64,000 nt of DNA, taken from positions 14,159,501 to 14,223,500 of the forward strand of contig NC_066277.1 of NCBI RefSeq assembly GCF_905404315.1, read 5' to 3'. The position numbers and the translations under genes were made by a program. Origin of the DNA: Leptidea sinapis. Its lineage: Eukaryota; Arthropoda; Insecta; Lepidoptera; Pieridae. Below, one piece after another: positions 35,101-50,100 of the stretch. Every line of letters begins with the position of its first letter. The first letter of the stretch is position 1. A model generated the notes under the pieces. It saw only the letters and a list, made by a program, of their open reading frames with translations. It made no database searches and had not been told where the DNA came from.

Positions 35101-38100
35101 TTGATACATAAGCTATCCAGTTTAAGTTGAAATACTACCTCATGGTACGAATGAATGAACGAACTAAATCAGTTTGCGATTCAGTTGATATCATTTTTGA
35201 CATTCAATTGACATCATTGCGATTTAATCCGTTGATTTGACGTCTATCTAAATTAGACAGCTCTAATCACGTCGTGGAACTAAATAGCAAAGCAGTTCAT
35301 TTTAGGTTGTCAATAATTGTATCGCAATAGGAGTTCACGGTAGGCCCGCAGGAAGGTAATAGCAATAGGCCTGTAGTTTGCCGGATCTGAACTGTCTCCT
35401 TTTTTTTGGATCGGTGGGACAAGAGTCCATGAGTAAGGGACTACGCCTTTGGAATAAGAGTGCCGGAATAAACGCGTTAGACCCGCGTCAACTCAGGGGC
35501 ACACGTTCTAAGCACGATTGGAGAAATGCCATCCGGCCCGCTCGACTTCTTGACGTCCAACGAAAACAGAGCTCGCCTAACAGTTTTCTGTCTTAACTGT
35601 ACTTCAGGCATAGAGCTCTGACACCGCGGGATGGTCGTTGGTGGTTTTCCGTTGTCGTCAGGAGGCAAAAAGAGCGCAAAGGAGATCAGCTTTCTCTTTT
35701 GCCGTATGGGCCAGGGTGTCATTTCTCATGTGCAACGGCGGCAGGGACGGCTGGTTGAAGTTACCAAGAGCAGCTTTCGACAACGACCAGAACTTGCGTG
35801 TTTCGGTCGGGTAACTGGAAAGCTGCCGATTCTGACGACGTGCTTCGATTTCGCACGGGCGATATGCCGCTTAAAAAATCTGGAGGCAGGGTTATATTTC
35901 CTCTTAAGAACTTTGCAGTTCGGATCCCTTGTGCCCAGCGCCTCAACCCAAGTTATACGCCTGTTTTTTGCAGTGAGATGCTGCTTTAACTGACGCATCG
36001 AACCAGGGCTGTGATCTGCCACCGGTCGGTACTACAGAGCTTTTTATAAAAATATCCATGCCCTGTAGTATCACATCGGCTACTGCAACGGCGCAGGCAC
36101 TAGGATCATCAAAAGGGAAACAAAAATTACCCCAAGGGTAGGATGCAAAAAAGGAACGCATCCTATCCCAATCTGCTGACTTGTAGTGCCAAACGCAGCG
36201 GGTCGCTGGTGGTCTGCGACGTTGGCGTCGGATAGGCACTACACTCCTGACCAGGCAATGGTCGGACGTTCCGAGAGGGGCGTCGACAAAGACCTAATAA
36301 GGACGGAGCAGAAGATCTAATAAGGACGGCATGTGGCTATCCACATCCGGGAGCCGCGTTGGCGACTCAACCAATTGGGACAGACCATACGCCAATGCAA
36401 GGAAGGGATGGCCTCCGGTCCTCGACACTAACCTATGCGAAACTAGCGGCACTAGGCCGCTACTTCACGCCGGTATTCTGTGCGAGTGTGGTAATTAACC
36501 CGGACGAGTCTGGCCCAATTATGCTGACGTCATAAGACGGCAGCGTGACTCTCCCACTTCTACAAAGCCCTTAGTCACCTCTTACCATACCCATGGGCCT
36601 GGGACTCCCCTGTTCTTTTTACGCCCCGGGGAAAGTACAGGGCGAAGCATTTCTCAATCTCTATGGCCTTCGGAAATAGCACTGGTGTTCTTAGCTCTAG
36701 ATCCTTCAGTATTGAAAAATAATATTTTCTTAAAATTAAATGATTTATTCATACGGTTTAGTTACAGTTGTAGTTTATTGTTTGGCCTAGCACGCATGTC
36801 GAATTTTATTCACGCGGTTTTTCCCACAGTACTCTTTGGTTTTTCCCAGGTTCCACCGCGTTTCTACCGGACATTTAATACACGAAAATGTTTATTTTTG
36901 TTCACACTATTATTCGATATAAAAAAAAATCGCGAGGAATTTTATTTGTCGTGCGTGTAGTTTAAGATTAAAATTTCGCATTGGGCGCTAGCACTAAAAC
37001 CAGTTATGGCACCGACGGCCAGGTCCTACTAATAATTAAGTTCAAGTTCAAAAAGTGACTCAACTCGACCACTAGATATATCAACGATGGGTTTCCGAGA
37101 TGAAGGAAAGCGGTATCCCAAGTATGTCTGAAATAATATGCTAATGCTGACCAGAACGCATGAGGGTTCAGGGATGTCCAGGCGCGAAAGAGTCTTGATT
37201 CTTGCCAATTCTGCCAATGTGCTTCGGATTCGCCTCACTAACAACTCTTTTGACGGACCTGGAGGTACGATTATACTGTTTTTGAATTTGCTGCCAGATT
37301 GCAGCAGCGCACGCTGAGACCTGCCACCGATAGGCATCGAAGAAAACCTAATAAAGAGTTCTATACTCTGCTACCACACCAGCAACGGCATCTGAGTCAT
37401 CCTAACATCAAGTAAACGCTCCTGATATGAAAAGAGACAAACGATCAACTTTGATGATTCAAGCGGCTCTTACAAGTTACGAAACATTAAAAGAAGATCC
37501 TTTTGTGGTCAAATAAACCGCGGGAAATAACCGCTATAAGTACGCGTTCATATAGTTACGTTTGGTGTATGCTTGTACATAAATCTATGACTAACAGTTT
37601 AACGACTACCATTGTTGTCATGGCGAGATATTTAATAAATCAATATATGAGAAAATGCCACACGGCAGGCCACGAAGTATTACCATTACTATCTTCAAGT
37701 GCTAAAGTGCCAATACCAAAACAAGCTAATTAAGTCAACATTTTATCACCGCGTTATTATCAATATTGTATCCGAGCATATCATACCGATGTTATATCAT
37801 ACACAACCCTTTGCAAGAGTGAGAAATGCAATATTCGGTCTAACGATTTCGATGGTATACCATCGTATCTTGTAAAAGTATTGGGATCTATAGATCCCAA
37901 TACTTTTACAAGATACAAGTACAATCTAGGACAATTGGCATGATTTCAAATCATTTATTCTGCAATTCCATCGCGAAAGACGAGGAGAGGTGCTGTGTTT
38001 TCTTCTTCTTCCTCCTAGACCATTTCCTATTTACTTGGAGTCAGCCTTCCTTGTCCTTTTTTCCATTCAGCACGGCTTTGCGCCATGTCAGCTATTAAAT

Positions 38101-41100
38101 TAGCTACAACTACTACTCTTTTTGTAACGTCACATAAACAAAGGTGTTGGTAAACATACAAGTAGCAGTGTCACGTGTCACAATGGTGTTTTTCTATCTC
38201 AAAAAAAGCTCCCCAAGTTTCCACTTCAGAAAACACAAGAGTTATTGAGTACAGTAGGTGAGGTATTCCAATTATGACCTCTATATTCCCGAAGATTGTT
38301 TCATATATCGCAGTGACATTTTTATCGTCGCTATTTATCGAGTTTTTGGCAATGTCAGGTGACGTTTCATTATTCACGGAGATTTGATAACGTCAGATGC
38401 AAGCTGCGATATAGTCACGTAGAGAAAATATCGACATTATCGGCTTAAAACTTCAACATTATCGGATATCGATATTTTTTGTATCAAAAATATCACATCG
38501 ATATATCATTACTTCTATCAGTTATTCAACTAGATATCGTAAAACAATTATTATTATATTTCAGGCATATCAAGCATTATATAGCTTTAATAACCGTTTT
38601 CAATAACCTATCTATCCTTCGTTTAACTTACTAGAGGTACAACAGACAAATCTATCCTTTAACGCTTACATACATTTCAATAACCTATTGACAGATAGCA
38701 TTGCACTTTAACTATATTGGACATAACTATGGATAGATAAGATCTTGTCATTAAACGGTAACATCAATGTATCCGTAAGTTTGTTCAACTCTCAGGTTGT
38801 GGCTTTATCTACTTTACAGTTGATAACCTGCTCAACCCCAATATTTGCACATTAGGAAATTGACTTGAGATGTCGCCCTTGTTAATTTTAAACAATTTGT
38901 TATGTATTTAAAGTGATAACCTCACTTCTAGGATTAATACACAATTTTTTTTAAATGATAAAATCATAGCGAAGTTATCATGGTAGCCGCTGAATTTTTC
39001 AGAGACATAATATAAGTATACTTGAACACCATCGACAGCCTAAAGGCCTAAACACTTGGTCGAATTTGGTCCGGTCGAACCACCGGACGCGGTTCGGTAC
39101 CGAACCGAACCGGTATGTCGCATTGTCCATACCACAAAATCATTATTACTACCGTCCGGAAAGACTTGTCAAAGTTAGCTAGGTCATTGACAACCACGTG
39201 ACAATTCATTAGTGATGGGCGATACGCATTTATAAATATCGATAACTGAGTCGAATCGATTATGTTAAAACGAAATAATATGTTATGTTTCTTACGTTCT
39301 TACTTCGTAGTAAACGTCTCACTTTAAGTAAAAATATCGACTTTTGACCCTTAAAATGTATTAATTTTGTATAAACTCTTCTTATTGTTATTGATTCGGT
39401 TTTTTTGTTAAATAGGCTACTGGTGTATCATTAGAAACAGAAATATATTTATTTACCATAGGGAGTGACAATAACATAACATACTATTGCAACAACACTT
39501 GTTGAACGTCCTTAAACTTTTTTTGTGCAAATAAGGGAAGGGACGAGCAGAACGTTCAGCTGATGGGAATTGATACGCCCTGCCCATAACAATGCAGCAC
39601 CGATCAGGATTCTTGAAAGACCCAACAATTCTGAGCGGCACTAATATTTGCATATTACGAAATTGACTTACGGCCGCTCCCAATATACTATCTACAGATA
39701 GAGATAAATTACTTCTACTGTAATTACCTATCAATGATAATGATGAAGTTTATTGGGACAGAAAAGTCAACGATAGTTACGATTTTTATCTCAAGTAAGA
39801 GATAGACTGAATATTGACGACCGTTAATACGTGGCGGTCGCTCGATTTTCAAATTTTATTTGTGTAATTAATCCCAGAAGTGAGAGTTTTCACTTCAAAA
39901 ATACAAATTGTTTAGTATAGATGTTAGGATATAGATATTGAATAGCCAAATTCATTAGTAACTATTACGCAAACCGTTAATTATGACGAGGGCATGAGAT
40001 CAACGCACCTTGCTCCACTGGTTGCAATGCAGTGCAATTTCCATCTTAATTAATCGTTTTCCATCGTATCTAATGAATATTTTATTTCTCACAACACTCT
40101 TGTGGTTTACTTACTTTTAACTTAGATCATTTATACGTCTGGCTAGACTATATAACCTCTATTTAGGCGCCGGCCGTAGCTAGTAAAATTACTGGGCAAA
40201 TGAGACTTAACATCTTATGTCTCAAGGTGACGAGCGAAATTTGTAGTGCCGCTCAGAAATTTTGGGTTTTTCAAAGAATCCTGAGTGTCACTGCATTGTA
40301 ATAGGCAAGGCGTATCAATTTCCATCAGCTGAACGTCCTACTCGCCTGGTCCCTAATTTTCATAAAAAAAGAGCAATTCACGCACACTAACACAAAGTGT
40401 AATACAAATCGTGAGTGTAAGGCCTATTTTTATGAAAGTAAGGGACGAGACGAGCAGGGAGTTCAGCTGATGGTAATTGATACGCCCTGCCTATTACAAT
40501 GCAGTGCCGCTTTGGATTAGTGAAAAACCCCAAAAATTCAGAGCGGCGCTACAACTGCGCTCGTCACCTTGAGACATAATCATAATAAATTTCGTTTATT
40601 TCAAAGATTACATACTCATTTTACTCACATAAGTTGTCAAGTCTCATTTGCCCAGTAATTTATCTAGCTACGGCGCCCTTCAGGCCGAAACACAGTAATG
40701 TTTACACATTACTGCTTCACGGCAGAAATAGGCGCCGTTGTGGTACGCATAATCTAGCCGGCATCTGTCTATTAGCTTCTATAAGCAAAATATATTATCT
40801 AATACATAAAAAAGGTATTCACACAGCGATGTTCGCGTCAACTCAAACGACATAGCTAATTTTTGCTAAAGACAACCTAAATGACTTCCGTTTTTTTTGC
40901 AGAGGCTGAAACAATTACAACGATTCGTCATCAAACGTTTGCATTTAAAAGTATTTACATACATCCACTTATGTGAAAAAACATCTTATATGCTAGAAAA
41001 TTTATTGAATTAGGCGTTACTTTGCGGAAATCCATAACTATACAAATGATTTAAGTTTTCTTTAGTGTTAATTCCGCCAATATTTGTCTTTAAAACAATT

Positions 41101-44100
41101 CGACACGTGTTTCGCCTCTACACGAGGCATCCTCAGGACGTGTAGAGGCGAAACACGTGTCGAATTGTTTTAAAGAATTAACAAGAATTGAATTATTATG
41201 AATTAAGGAATTAACACTAAAGAAAACTTAAATCATTTGTATCTTATATGCTTATTAGTTACTAGCTGACCCGGCAAACATTGTGTTGCCATATAAATTA
41301 TTTTTACAGTTAGAACGTTTCTTGGACATTGCAACATTGCTTTATTTTTCTAAAATAAAATATTTTTTCTAAAATAAAACAATGTTTGTAAAATAAACCT
41401 AAGTTACTCCTTAGTACATCAGCTACCTGCCAATAAAAGTCCCGTCAAAATCGGTCCAGCCATTTCAGAGATCAGCCGGAACAAACAGAACCGAATATAT
41501 ATTTATTTATTACATGTAGTAAAAATACGGTTATTTCAATATTATAGACAGACACTCAAATTTTATTTATATGTATAGATTTAGCGAGGGCGAAGACCCC
41601 GTAATTGCTCAGCTGTTTTAGGAGAGCGCCAGAGGTGATCACATGCAGTGAACCGCATACTCGTCCGTCCCTATTTCAATATCTTTGTGTCGCAGTATGA
41701 GTGTAAGTCGCTGGAATCCCTCAGCGGTTTCAGAAACCAACAGCCAAACATCGAGTTTAACAAATTTTCGCGCAATAGAGTTCTATTCGCTATTCGAAAC
41801 TTTAGATAAATTTCAAGAAAGCATATTAATTATTGCCTCTCAATATATCCTTGACAATATATTTGTACATAGGTATGTTAAGAAATTTTCTGTCATAAAA
41901 CTTCGTGCGCGACCGTCTTACGGGGTGACAGGCGGTGGCGGGGAGGGGGTAATAAGATATCAGCGGGTAGCGGGTGGTAATGCGGGGAAGGGCAACACGT
42001 GAAACTACCGAAACCCGCAGTTTAACCAGTGGAAGGCTCCTTTGCAAGGGATGCCGGCTAGATTATGGGTACCACAACGGCACCTACTTCTGCCGTGAAG
42101 CAGTGTGTACTGTGTTTCGGTCTGAAGGGCGCCTTAGCTAGTGAAATTACAAGGCAAATGAGATTGTATATCTTATGTCTCAAGGTGACGAGCGCAATTG
42201 CAGTGCCGTTCAGAATTTTTGGGCTCTTTAAGAACCCGAAGCGGCACTGCATTGTAATTGGCAGGGCGTATCAATTACGATCAGCTGAACGTCCTGCTCG
42301 TCTCGTCCCGTATTTTCATAAATAAAAACCGTCTGTCACCCCGTGGGACGGTCGCGCACGCAGTTGTCGGACTATAGAATAATCATAATGTTAACACCAG
42401 AAACATACCTACCTAAGCTTGTTACGGCCTACTACTCGGTTAAGTTGAGTAAGTCTTTTGTTGGAGGATTTATAAAGATACATTTACAACAGAATCCCGG
42501 AAAATTGTACAAAACAAACCTTGGGAATAGACTGACCTAGACTTTTTAATTAATACATTTTATGGTAGTAAAAAGAGAAAGGAAAAGAAGAGTTCTCCTG
42601 CTTTAAATGAAATCTTGTCTTGCGCCTGTTCATCTCAGGCATACCTCTCGAATGGGTGATATTATAATTATTTAAAGAATGACGAAACTTACAGACTTAT
42701 CAGGAATACGTGTATCTGCAGGCTAATTTCATAATAAAATATTCCTTGATAACAAGGCCGCGTAAGGAAATTAAATTTTATTGCGAAATCTCCGGCTATA
42801 TCTTAATATATATAAATTACGTGACACGTTGTTTGTCCGCGATGGACTCCCAAACTAATGAACGGATTTTAATGGGGATTACTTCATGGAGTGCAGTTTG
42901 GTCCAACTTAACAGATAGGATAGTTTTAATTTCGATTTAGGACCCATAATTATTTTTATTTTGAATATTTGTTTTGTATGGACACTTTTTCTATGAGAGA
43001 ATTTAGTGACGCACGGCTTGACAGTCCCGGTGTGAAACAATTTCATTATAACAACAGGGAGCATTTTTTACGAAATAATTCTTGATGTTTTGAAATATTA
43101 TTGGTAAATTCCTATAAAACAATATTTTTTTATCTACAGAACAACGTCTGTCGGGTCAGCTAGTATAACTATGATTTTTACCTACTTGATAAAAAATATA
43201 GCATTTTATCGCAAACTTTTCGAATAAAGCAAAACGCAATTTGCCTAATTCTTGTTAACAAATCAACCAGAAACAAAACAGTAAAGAATATTACTTATAG
43301 AGATAGTATTTTAAAAGCCTTAGACGAAATGATTGTTTCCGAATCATGGATGTTTATTTAATACGTATTTATGTATGTATAAGTAAGTATATTGTATTAA
43401 ATATATCGTTGTCTTGTACCCATATATTTAATACAATATACTTACTTATTACCTAGTTTGGGGCAAGATAATTTGTGTGAAAGTGTGTCAATATTATTAT
43501 TAAATAATCAGAGGACATGAAACGCGTGAATAATTTATGGAATCAGGAGTTGAAGGGAAAGTACAATTTATTATAGTCAACTAGCTGACCCAGCAAACGT
43601 TGTATTGCCGATATTAAAATCGCGATACAAAAGTAACTGTTGATCGTAGATGGGTGGAAATTTGAAGTTGTGTGTATTTTTTAATGCTGATTCATAATTA
43701 AACAAATTAAAAAAAAAATGTAAAAAAAATAAAAAATATAATTTAGCGTGGTAACTTAACATTTAGGGGGATGAAAAATAGATGTTGTCCGATTCTCAGA
43801 CCTACCCAATATGTCAAAATTTCATGAGAATCGGTTTACAATCGGAATTTCGAAGGAGTTTAAGTACAAACACCGCGACATGATAATTTTATATATGAGA
43901 TTAATAACAGTTAATGCTTCTATATGATATAAAAAAGAACCACTGACCGAAAACATTTTTGATGCACAATGATGATTGTATTCTATTTTGTTTGCATTTA
44001 TTTAAGCCTTGTTTATTTACTGTTACATTTATATTTAATAACTAGCTGACCCGACAGACGTTGTTCTGTATATAATAAATAAAATAATATTTTTATATGA

Positions 44101-47100
44101 ATTTGTCAATAATATATTATATTAACATCAAAAATTACTTCGTAATATATGCACCCTGCTGTCGTAATGAAATTGTTTCACAGCAGAACTGTCAAACCGT
44201 GCGTCAATAAATTCTCTCATAGAAATTATGTATGGACACATCAAAGGAAAAACAAATTTGTTGTTTTTATTTAATTTAGCAAAATTTTGCTATTTATTCA
44301 CGTTTTAAACCTTCCCTGGACTTCCACAAATAATTGAAGACCAAAATTAGCCAAATTGGTCCAGCCGTTCTCGAGTTTTAGCGAGACTAACGAACAGCAA
44401 TTCATTTTTATGTAGATAGATTTACAAAATTAAATATTTATTAATTTAATTTATATTTATGTATTAGTATATTGTATCAGGAACCTTCTCCGGTAAAGGC
44501 ATTCTCCAACGTTTGCCATCTTTTCCCGTCCTGAGCTATATGGATCCATTGTGGACCCGAGATTTTCTTGATATAGAAAGATCATTATTTATGTATATAT
44601 AGAATATACCGCCACCTTTCAAAGCCTCCCTATCAGTTTATCCTTCAAATTAAAAATGAAAAAAAATCAAATCAGTATTCCAGCATTAGTTGCGTTTAAA
44701 GAGACTAGGAGCTTTTTGTTTTGTTTTATCTTATTATTTGTCACTGTTAGGAATTTTTAATTATAATTACTATTTTTATGTTTGTTCTTGTTTTTAAGTT
44801 TAGTTTAGTAGTTAATTGTATTTTTTTTATGGAATAGGAGGACAAACGAGCGTACGGGTCACCTGTTGTTAAGTGATCACCGCCTCCCACAATCTCTTGC
44901 AACACCAGAGGAATCACAGGAGCGTTGCCGGCCTTTAAGGAAGGTGTACGCGCTTTTTTTGAAGGTACCCATGTCGTATCGTCCCGGAAACACCGCATAA
45001 GGAAGCTCATTCCACAGGTTTGTAGTACGTGGAAGAAAGCTCCTTGAAAACCGCACTGTGGAGGACCGCCACACATCCAGATGGTGAGGATGATATCCTA
45101 ACTTGTGGCGTGTCGTGCGAAGTTGGAATTCGGCGGCAGGAATCAGGTTGAACAGCTCTTCGGAACACTCCCCGTGATAAATGCGGTAGAAGACACACAA
45201 TGAAGCGACGTCTCTACGCAACGCCAAGTGATCTTAAGTTTAGTTAAGTAGTTTTAATTGTTGTAAGCTTAATTATCATAGTAATACTGTAATTCAGGCG
45301 AGGTGTCGCCCTTGAGGTTCATGTGTCACGCGGCGGTCACAGAAAATCTGCGTTGCAGCACACTTGTGTTGAAACACATACTGAGTACTTTGAAACACCA
45401 CACGTTTTTATATTTGTATATTTTTAAGTTTCTTCTTTTTGTTATTTGAGTGTGTGTTAAAATAAATGTATTTTCTTTCTTTCTTTCAAATGTTAGTGCG
45501 GTATTAGTACTTGGCATTAACTGTGTAAAAAATCTAATTGTAATCGCGCATCTTAAAGCAATGTAACTACTAGCAATTTTTTGCAGTCCAAACGCCTCTG
45601 CATGACGCGAGCATATTATTTATAAATCTAAAATCATAACCAACAAAAAAATTGTCTGAGTGGAGTTGAATATAAAGCAACTCCGTTTGAGAAACATTTA
45701 TTTAGTAAGCGGGCTGGATATAATTTAAGATTTTATGATGTTAAGGGTTGAGACGAGCAGGCCGTTCAGGTGATGGTAATTGATACGTCCTGAAAATTAC
45801 AATGCAGCGCCATTCAAGGATTCTTGAAAACCCCAAAAATTCTGAGCGGCACTACAACTGCGCTCGTCACCTTGAGACATAAGATGTTAAGTCTAATTTG
45901 CCCAGTAATTTCACTAGATACGGCGCCAATCAGACCGAAACACCAATGCTACACGTTACTGCTTCACGTCAGAAATAGGCGCCGTTGTGATACCCATAAT
46001 CTAGCCGGCATTCTGTGCAAAGGAGCCTCCCACTGGTCCCTGGCTGGTGGAGCTCAACACTCAGCGACGCTTGGGGATAAAATATATTAAGTCTCGGCAG
46101 ACTCTTCAGTTCTTACTAGCTACGGCGCTCTCTAAATACAAGACGCAATAAGTGCTTGCACTGCTGATTGGCGGCAGAAGAAGGCGCTGTTTTTTTTATG
46201 GAAAAGGAGGACAAACGAGCGTACGGGTCACCTGGTGTTAAGTGATCACCGCCGCCCACATTCTCTTGCAACACCAGAGGAATCACACGAGCGTTGCCGG
46301 CCTTTAAGGAAGGTGTACGCGCGCTTTTTTTGAAGGTACCCATGTCGTATCGTCCCGGAAATACCGCACGAGGAAGCTCATACCACAGCTTGTAGTACGT
46401 GGAAGATAGTTCCTTGAAAACCGCACTGTGGAGGACCGCCACACATCCAGATTGTGGGGATAATATCCTAAATAAATGGCGTGTCGTGCGTTGGTGGGAT
46501 TCGTGGGAGGCTCGGCTTCGGCTCCTGAGCTAAGGAGCCTCTTATTGGCCACAGAAGAACAGGTGGACGGAAAGAGAAGATCTAGGGAGCGATTCGAAAG
46601 TCACTTCCATGGGCGTAAATTTCATGATTATATCGGGAATATACTGATAAGGGGACAAATTAGGAGTTTTTTTTTATGGAAGAGCTGGACAAACGAGCAA
46701 ACATAGCATACGCCGGGCCCATACTTTTGTTTGTACTGGAATATAACACAGTAAATTCAACCAGTGGCGAAGACACAAAGAGTCTAAGAATCATGAACTG
46801 AATTGTACGAAATTTGTCAACTGCGTTCAGTAATTGTAACTGATAGACGAGTATTTTATGGTCATTTTAAAATAAAGGTGTATACTTAAACATAAATTAA
46901 AATAAATATAATCCGCCATGCTTTATTAAAACTGTAATCTATATATATAAATGAATTGCTGTTCGTTAGTCTCGCTAAAACTAGAGAACGGCTGGACCGA
47001 TTTGGAAAATTTAGGTCTTGAACTATTTGTGGAAGTCCAGATATAGTTTAAAAGGTGAATAAACAGGAAAATGCTCGGAATCAAATAAAAACAACAAATT

Positions 47101-50100
47101 TGTTTTTCCTTTGATGTGTCCATACATAATTTCTATGAGAGAATTTATTGACGCACGGTTTGACAGTTCTGCTGTGAAACAATTTCATTACGACAGCAGG
47201 ATGCATATTTTACGAAGTAATTTTTGATGTTATCATATATTATTGACAAATTCATATAAAAACATTATTTTATTTATTATAGAACAACGTTTGTCGGGTC
47301 AGCTAGTTATTTCTAAATATCTTTGACGGATGATGTTTTTTTGCAGTTTTTCTTTATGTACTTATTTTTTTAATAAAACCGGGTAGGGACTAAATATCTT
47401 TTTATTTGTAATTACGAAAATGTAATAAAATAAAATCACAGAAAACGGAATACAAGTTTAAACCGCGATAAATTAGTCTCAATCTATCCTGAAGTTGCGG
47501 ATAAAAGCTAGTATTGAATGCAATAAAGGAAGTTCATGAATATCGATAACAAAGACGGTTGGAAAATAGAAGCACCACTGCACTAGCTCTACAAAGAAAC
47601 AGTTGACATTAATGTGAGTCAAAACTCAAATTGAAATACAGTGTGACTCAAACAATTGTGCTAAAATATGAGTCAATAGTGTTGTGATAATATTTTGTTA
47701 TATTACAGCTTTTAGTAGCTTCACCTGTATGTATGTTTGTTTACAACCGACTCATTTGGGCGCGATTTAAACCCACTGTTAACGGCCAAATTTCGTAGAT
47801 TTATCAAGGACCGATGACAATACATTAATTTGAAAAATTATTATTATTACTTTGCAAAATAACATTTTTGTTAATTTACCGTCTATATGGCAGGATATGG
47901 TGTTAATATATTATATATAATGTTAATGCTATATTTTAGTTCGGTTTTCTATAAAAAGTGTGTTTTGTAGCTGTTTTTAAATTACTAGTTATTTTTAATA
48001 CGATTTTGTAATTATTGTGTGTGACATGAATATATTGTTACTGTGCCTCAAGGTTCGATATAATTATATTATTGTTAATGCAAGTCAAATTTATACAAGG
48101 TTATGAAATTAATGTGATTCAAGTAGTGAAATAGTTTTGAAATTATTGCGAGTCAAATTTTGATAAAATTAAAAGATTCAAATTACGCCCTTATTATTAA
48201 ATACTGTTTTAATTTCACCAGTGGGAGGCTCCTTTGCACAGGATGTCGGCTAGATTTTGGGTAACACAACGGCGCCTATTTCTGCCGTGAGGCAGCAAAG
48301 TGTAAACATTACTGTGTTTCGGTCTGAAGGGCGGCGTAGCTAGTGAAATTACTGAGCAAATGACACTTAACATCTTACGTCTCAAGGTGACGAGCGCAAT
48401 TATAGTGCCATTCAGAATTTTTGGGTTTTTCGAGAATCCTGAGCGGCACTGCATTGTAATGGGCAGGGCGTACCAATTACCATCAGCTGAACGTCCTGCT
48501 CGTCTAAAAATTCTCGAAAAATTTAACTGCGATATTTAAACTATTATATTATTATGAATCGAATCGTGGTCAACATAGTTACGTATTTGTACTATCAAAT
48601 CATTATCGGAAAAATAACTTATGTACTTCACACATGGACGGATGGAGATCACGAACAGTTAACCGCAATTCGCGCTTTTTTCACAATCCTTTTGTGAACG
48701 AATGCATCTTTTAATATTTTTCGAAGATTATCATTACACGGCAAATATTAAATTTACACACCATAAGAGTAGCTGAGAAAATATTTTTAAAATAGTAAAC
48801 AAAACATAATTCCGACATTTACATTCCATGGCTTCCCAAACTTTCAAAAGTTATTGTGTTACCCCGCCAAAACGCAAATATAGCAACTAATCGATTTATA
48901 TTTTTTTTTAAAGTTCAACAATCATTTATTTTTCTTGCGATGTGCTTTTTATATTAATTTAATTATTATAAAAGATTTTATGCGACAAACCGTGGGAGTT
49001 TTTTTTAATAAGGGACAAGACGAGCAGGACTTTCAGCTGTTGGTAATTGATACGCCCTATCCATTACAAGTCAACGCCTCTCAGGATTCTTGAAAAATAA
49101 CAAAAATTCTGAACAGCACTACAATAATTGCCCTCGTCACCTTGAGACATAAGATGCTAAATCACAATTGCCCAGTAATTTCAGACCGAAACACTTATTA
49201 CTGCTTCAGAAATAGTCGCCGTTGTGGTACCTATAATGTAGCTGGTATCCTGTGCAAAGGAGCCTCGCACTGGTAATGGTATTTTGAGGCCCTAGTAGAA
49301 CATACCTACAAACTTACGCGCTTAAAGCATGCAATATCTAATCCTATTGAAATCGTACCCGCACTTCGTAGCGGAGCAATGATCAATGCAAATAGCCTAA
49401 CCCATTCACAATAGGCATACCACCGAGCACTAATTCATTCGTTTTACATCACTATAAACTTAACAATTTAATACAAACATTTCATCGGAAACAGAACGAA
49501 TCGCCGAGAGCCAGTGACGATCTTGTCTTTATTATTATAATAACTGTACGAGATGAAGGCTTATTGTTTTATAAACAGACCTTTAACACAAGATTCGTCA
49601 GCCAAGTCCTAATATCAGAAGACTCGGGCGCAATTGTCGACGCTGGTAACAATTCGGTCGTATATTCCGTCGTGTAATTCATCTTGCTGGTAGTTGCACA
49701 ATTATTTAAAAAAAAACACTGTGAATGTCGCACTATCATTTATAAAAATTCAAAAAGAGAACAAACAGTCGCGCGCCAAACCACCACTGGCGCATAGACA
49801 CCGGCACACTCGCTAGCATCACAATGTCCTTTGATATCTCTACATCTGATAATGAATGTTATCTGTAGTGAGTTTATTATGTGCCAGTAACACACGACCA
49901 AACCGTGCCCGTCTCGCGGGCAGACTACTACATGAAAACTCATTGGAGGAAAACTCTGATGACGAAGCGTTGTATTTAAATTTCGAAGGCTCACGGATTT
50001 TAAATAGTTACGCGTTTGCATCTAGGTTATTGCGAAATAATCGAGTAGACACTGAATATTAAGTTGATAGAAAAAAGCTAACCGTGTTCGAAATTTAAAA

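Noticed and set aside
44747..46552. ORFs such as those reading RCFRDDTTWVPSKKARTPSL
   Set aside because: They are wrong-frame readings of LINE family J tails. The correct frame reads YDMGTFKKSAYTFLKGRQ.
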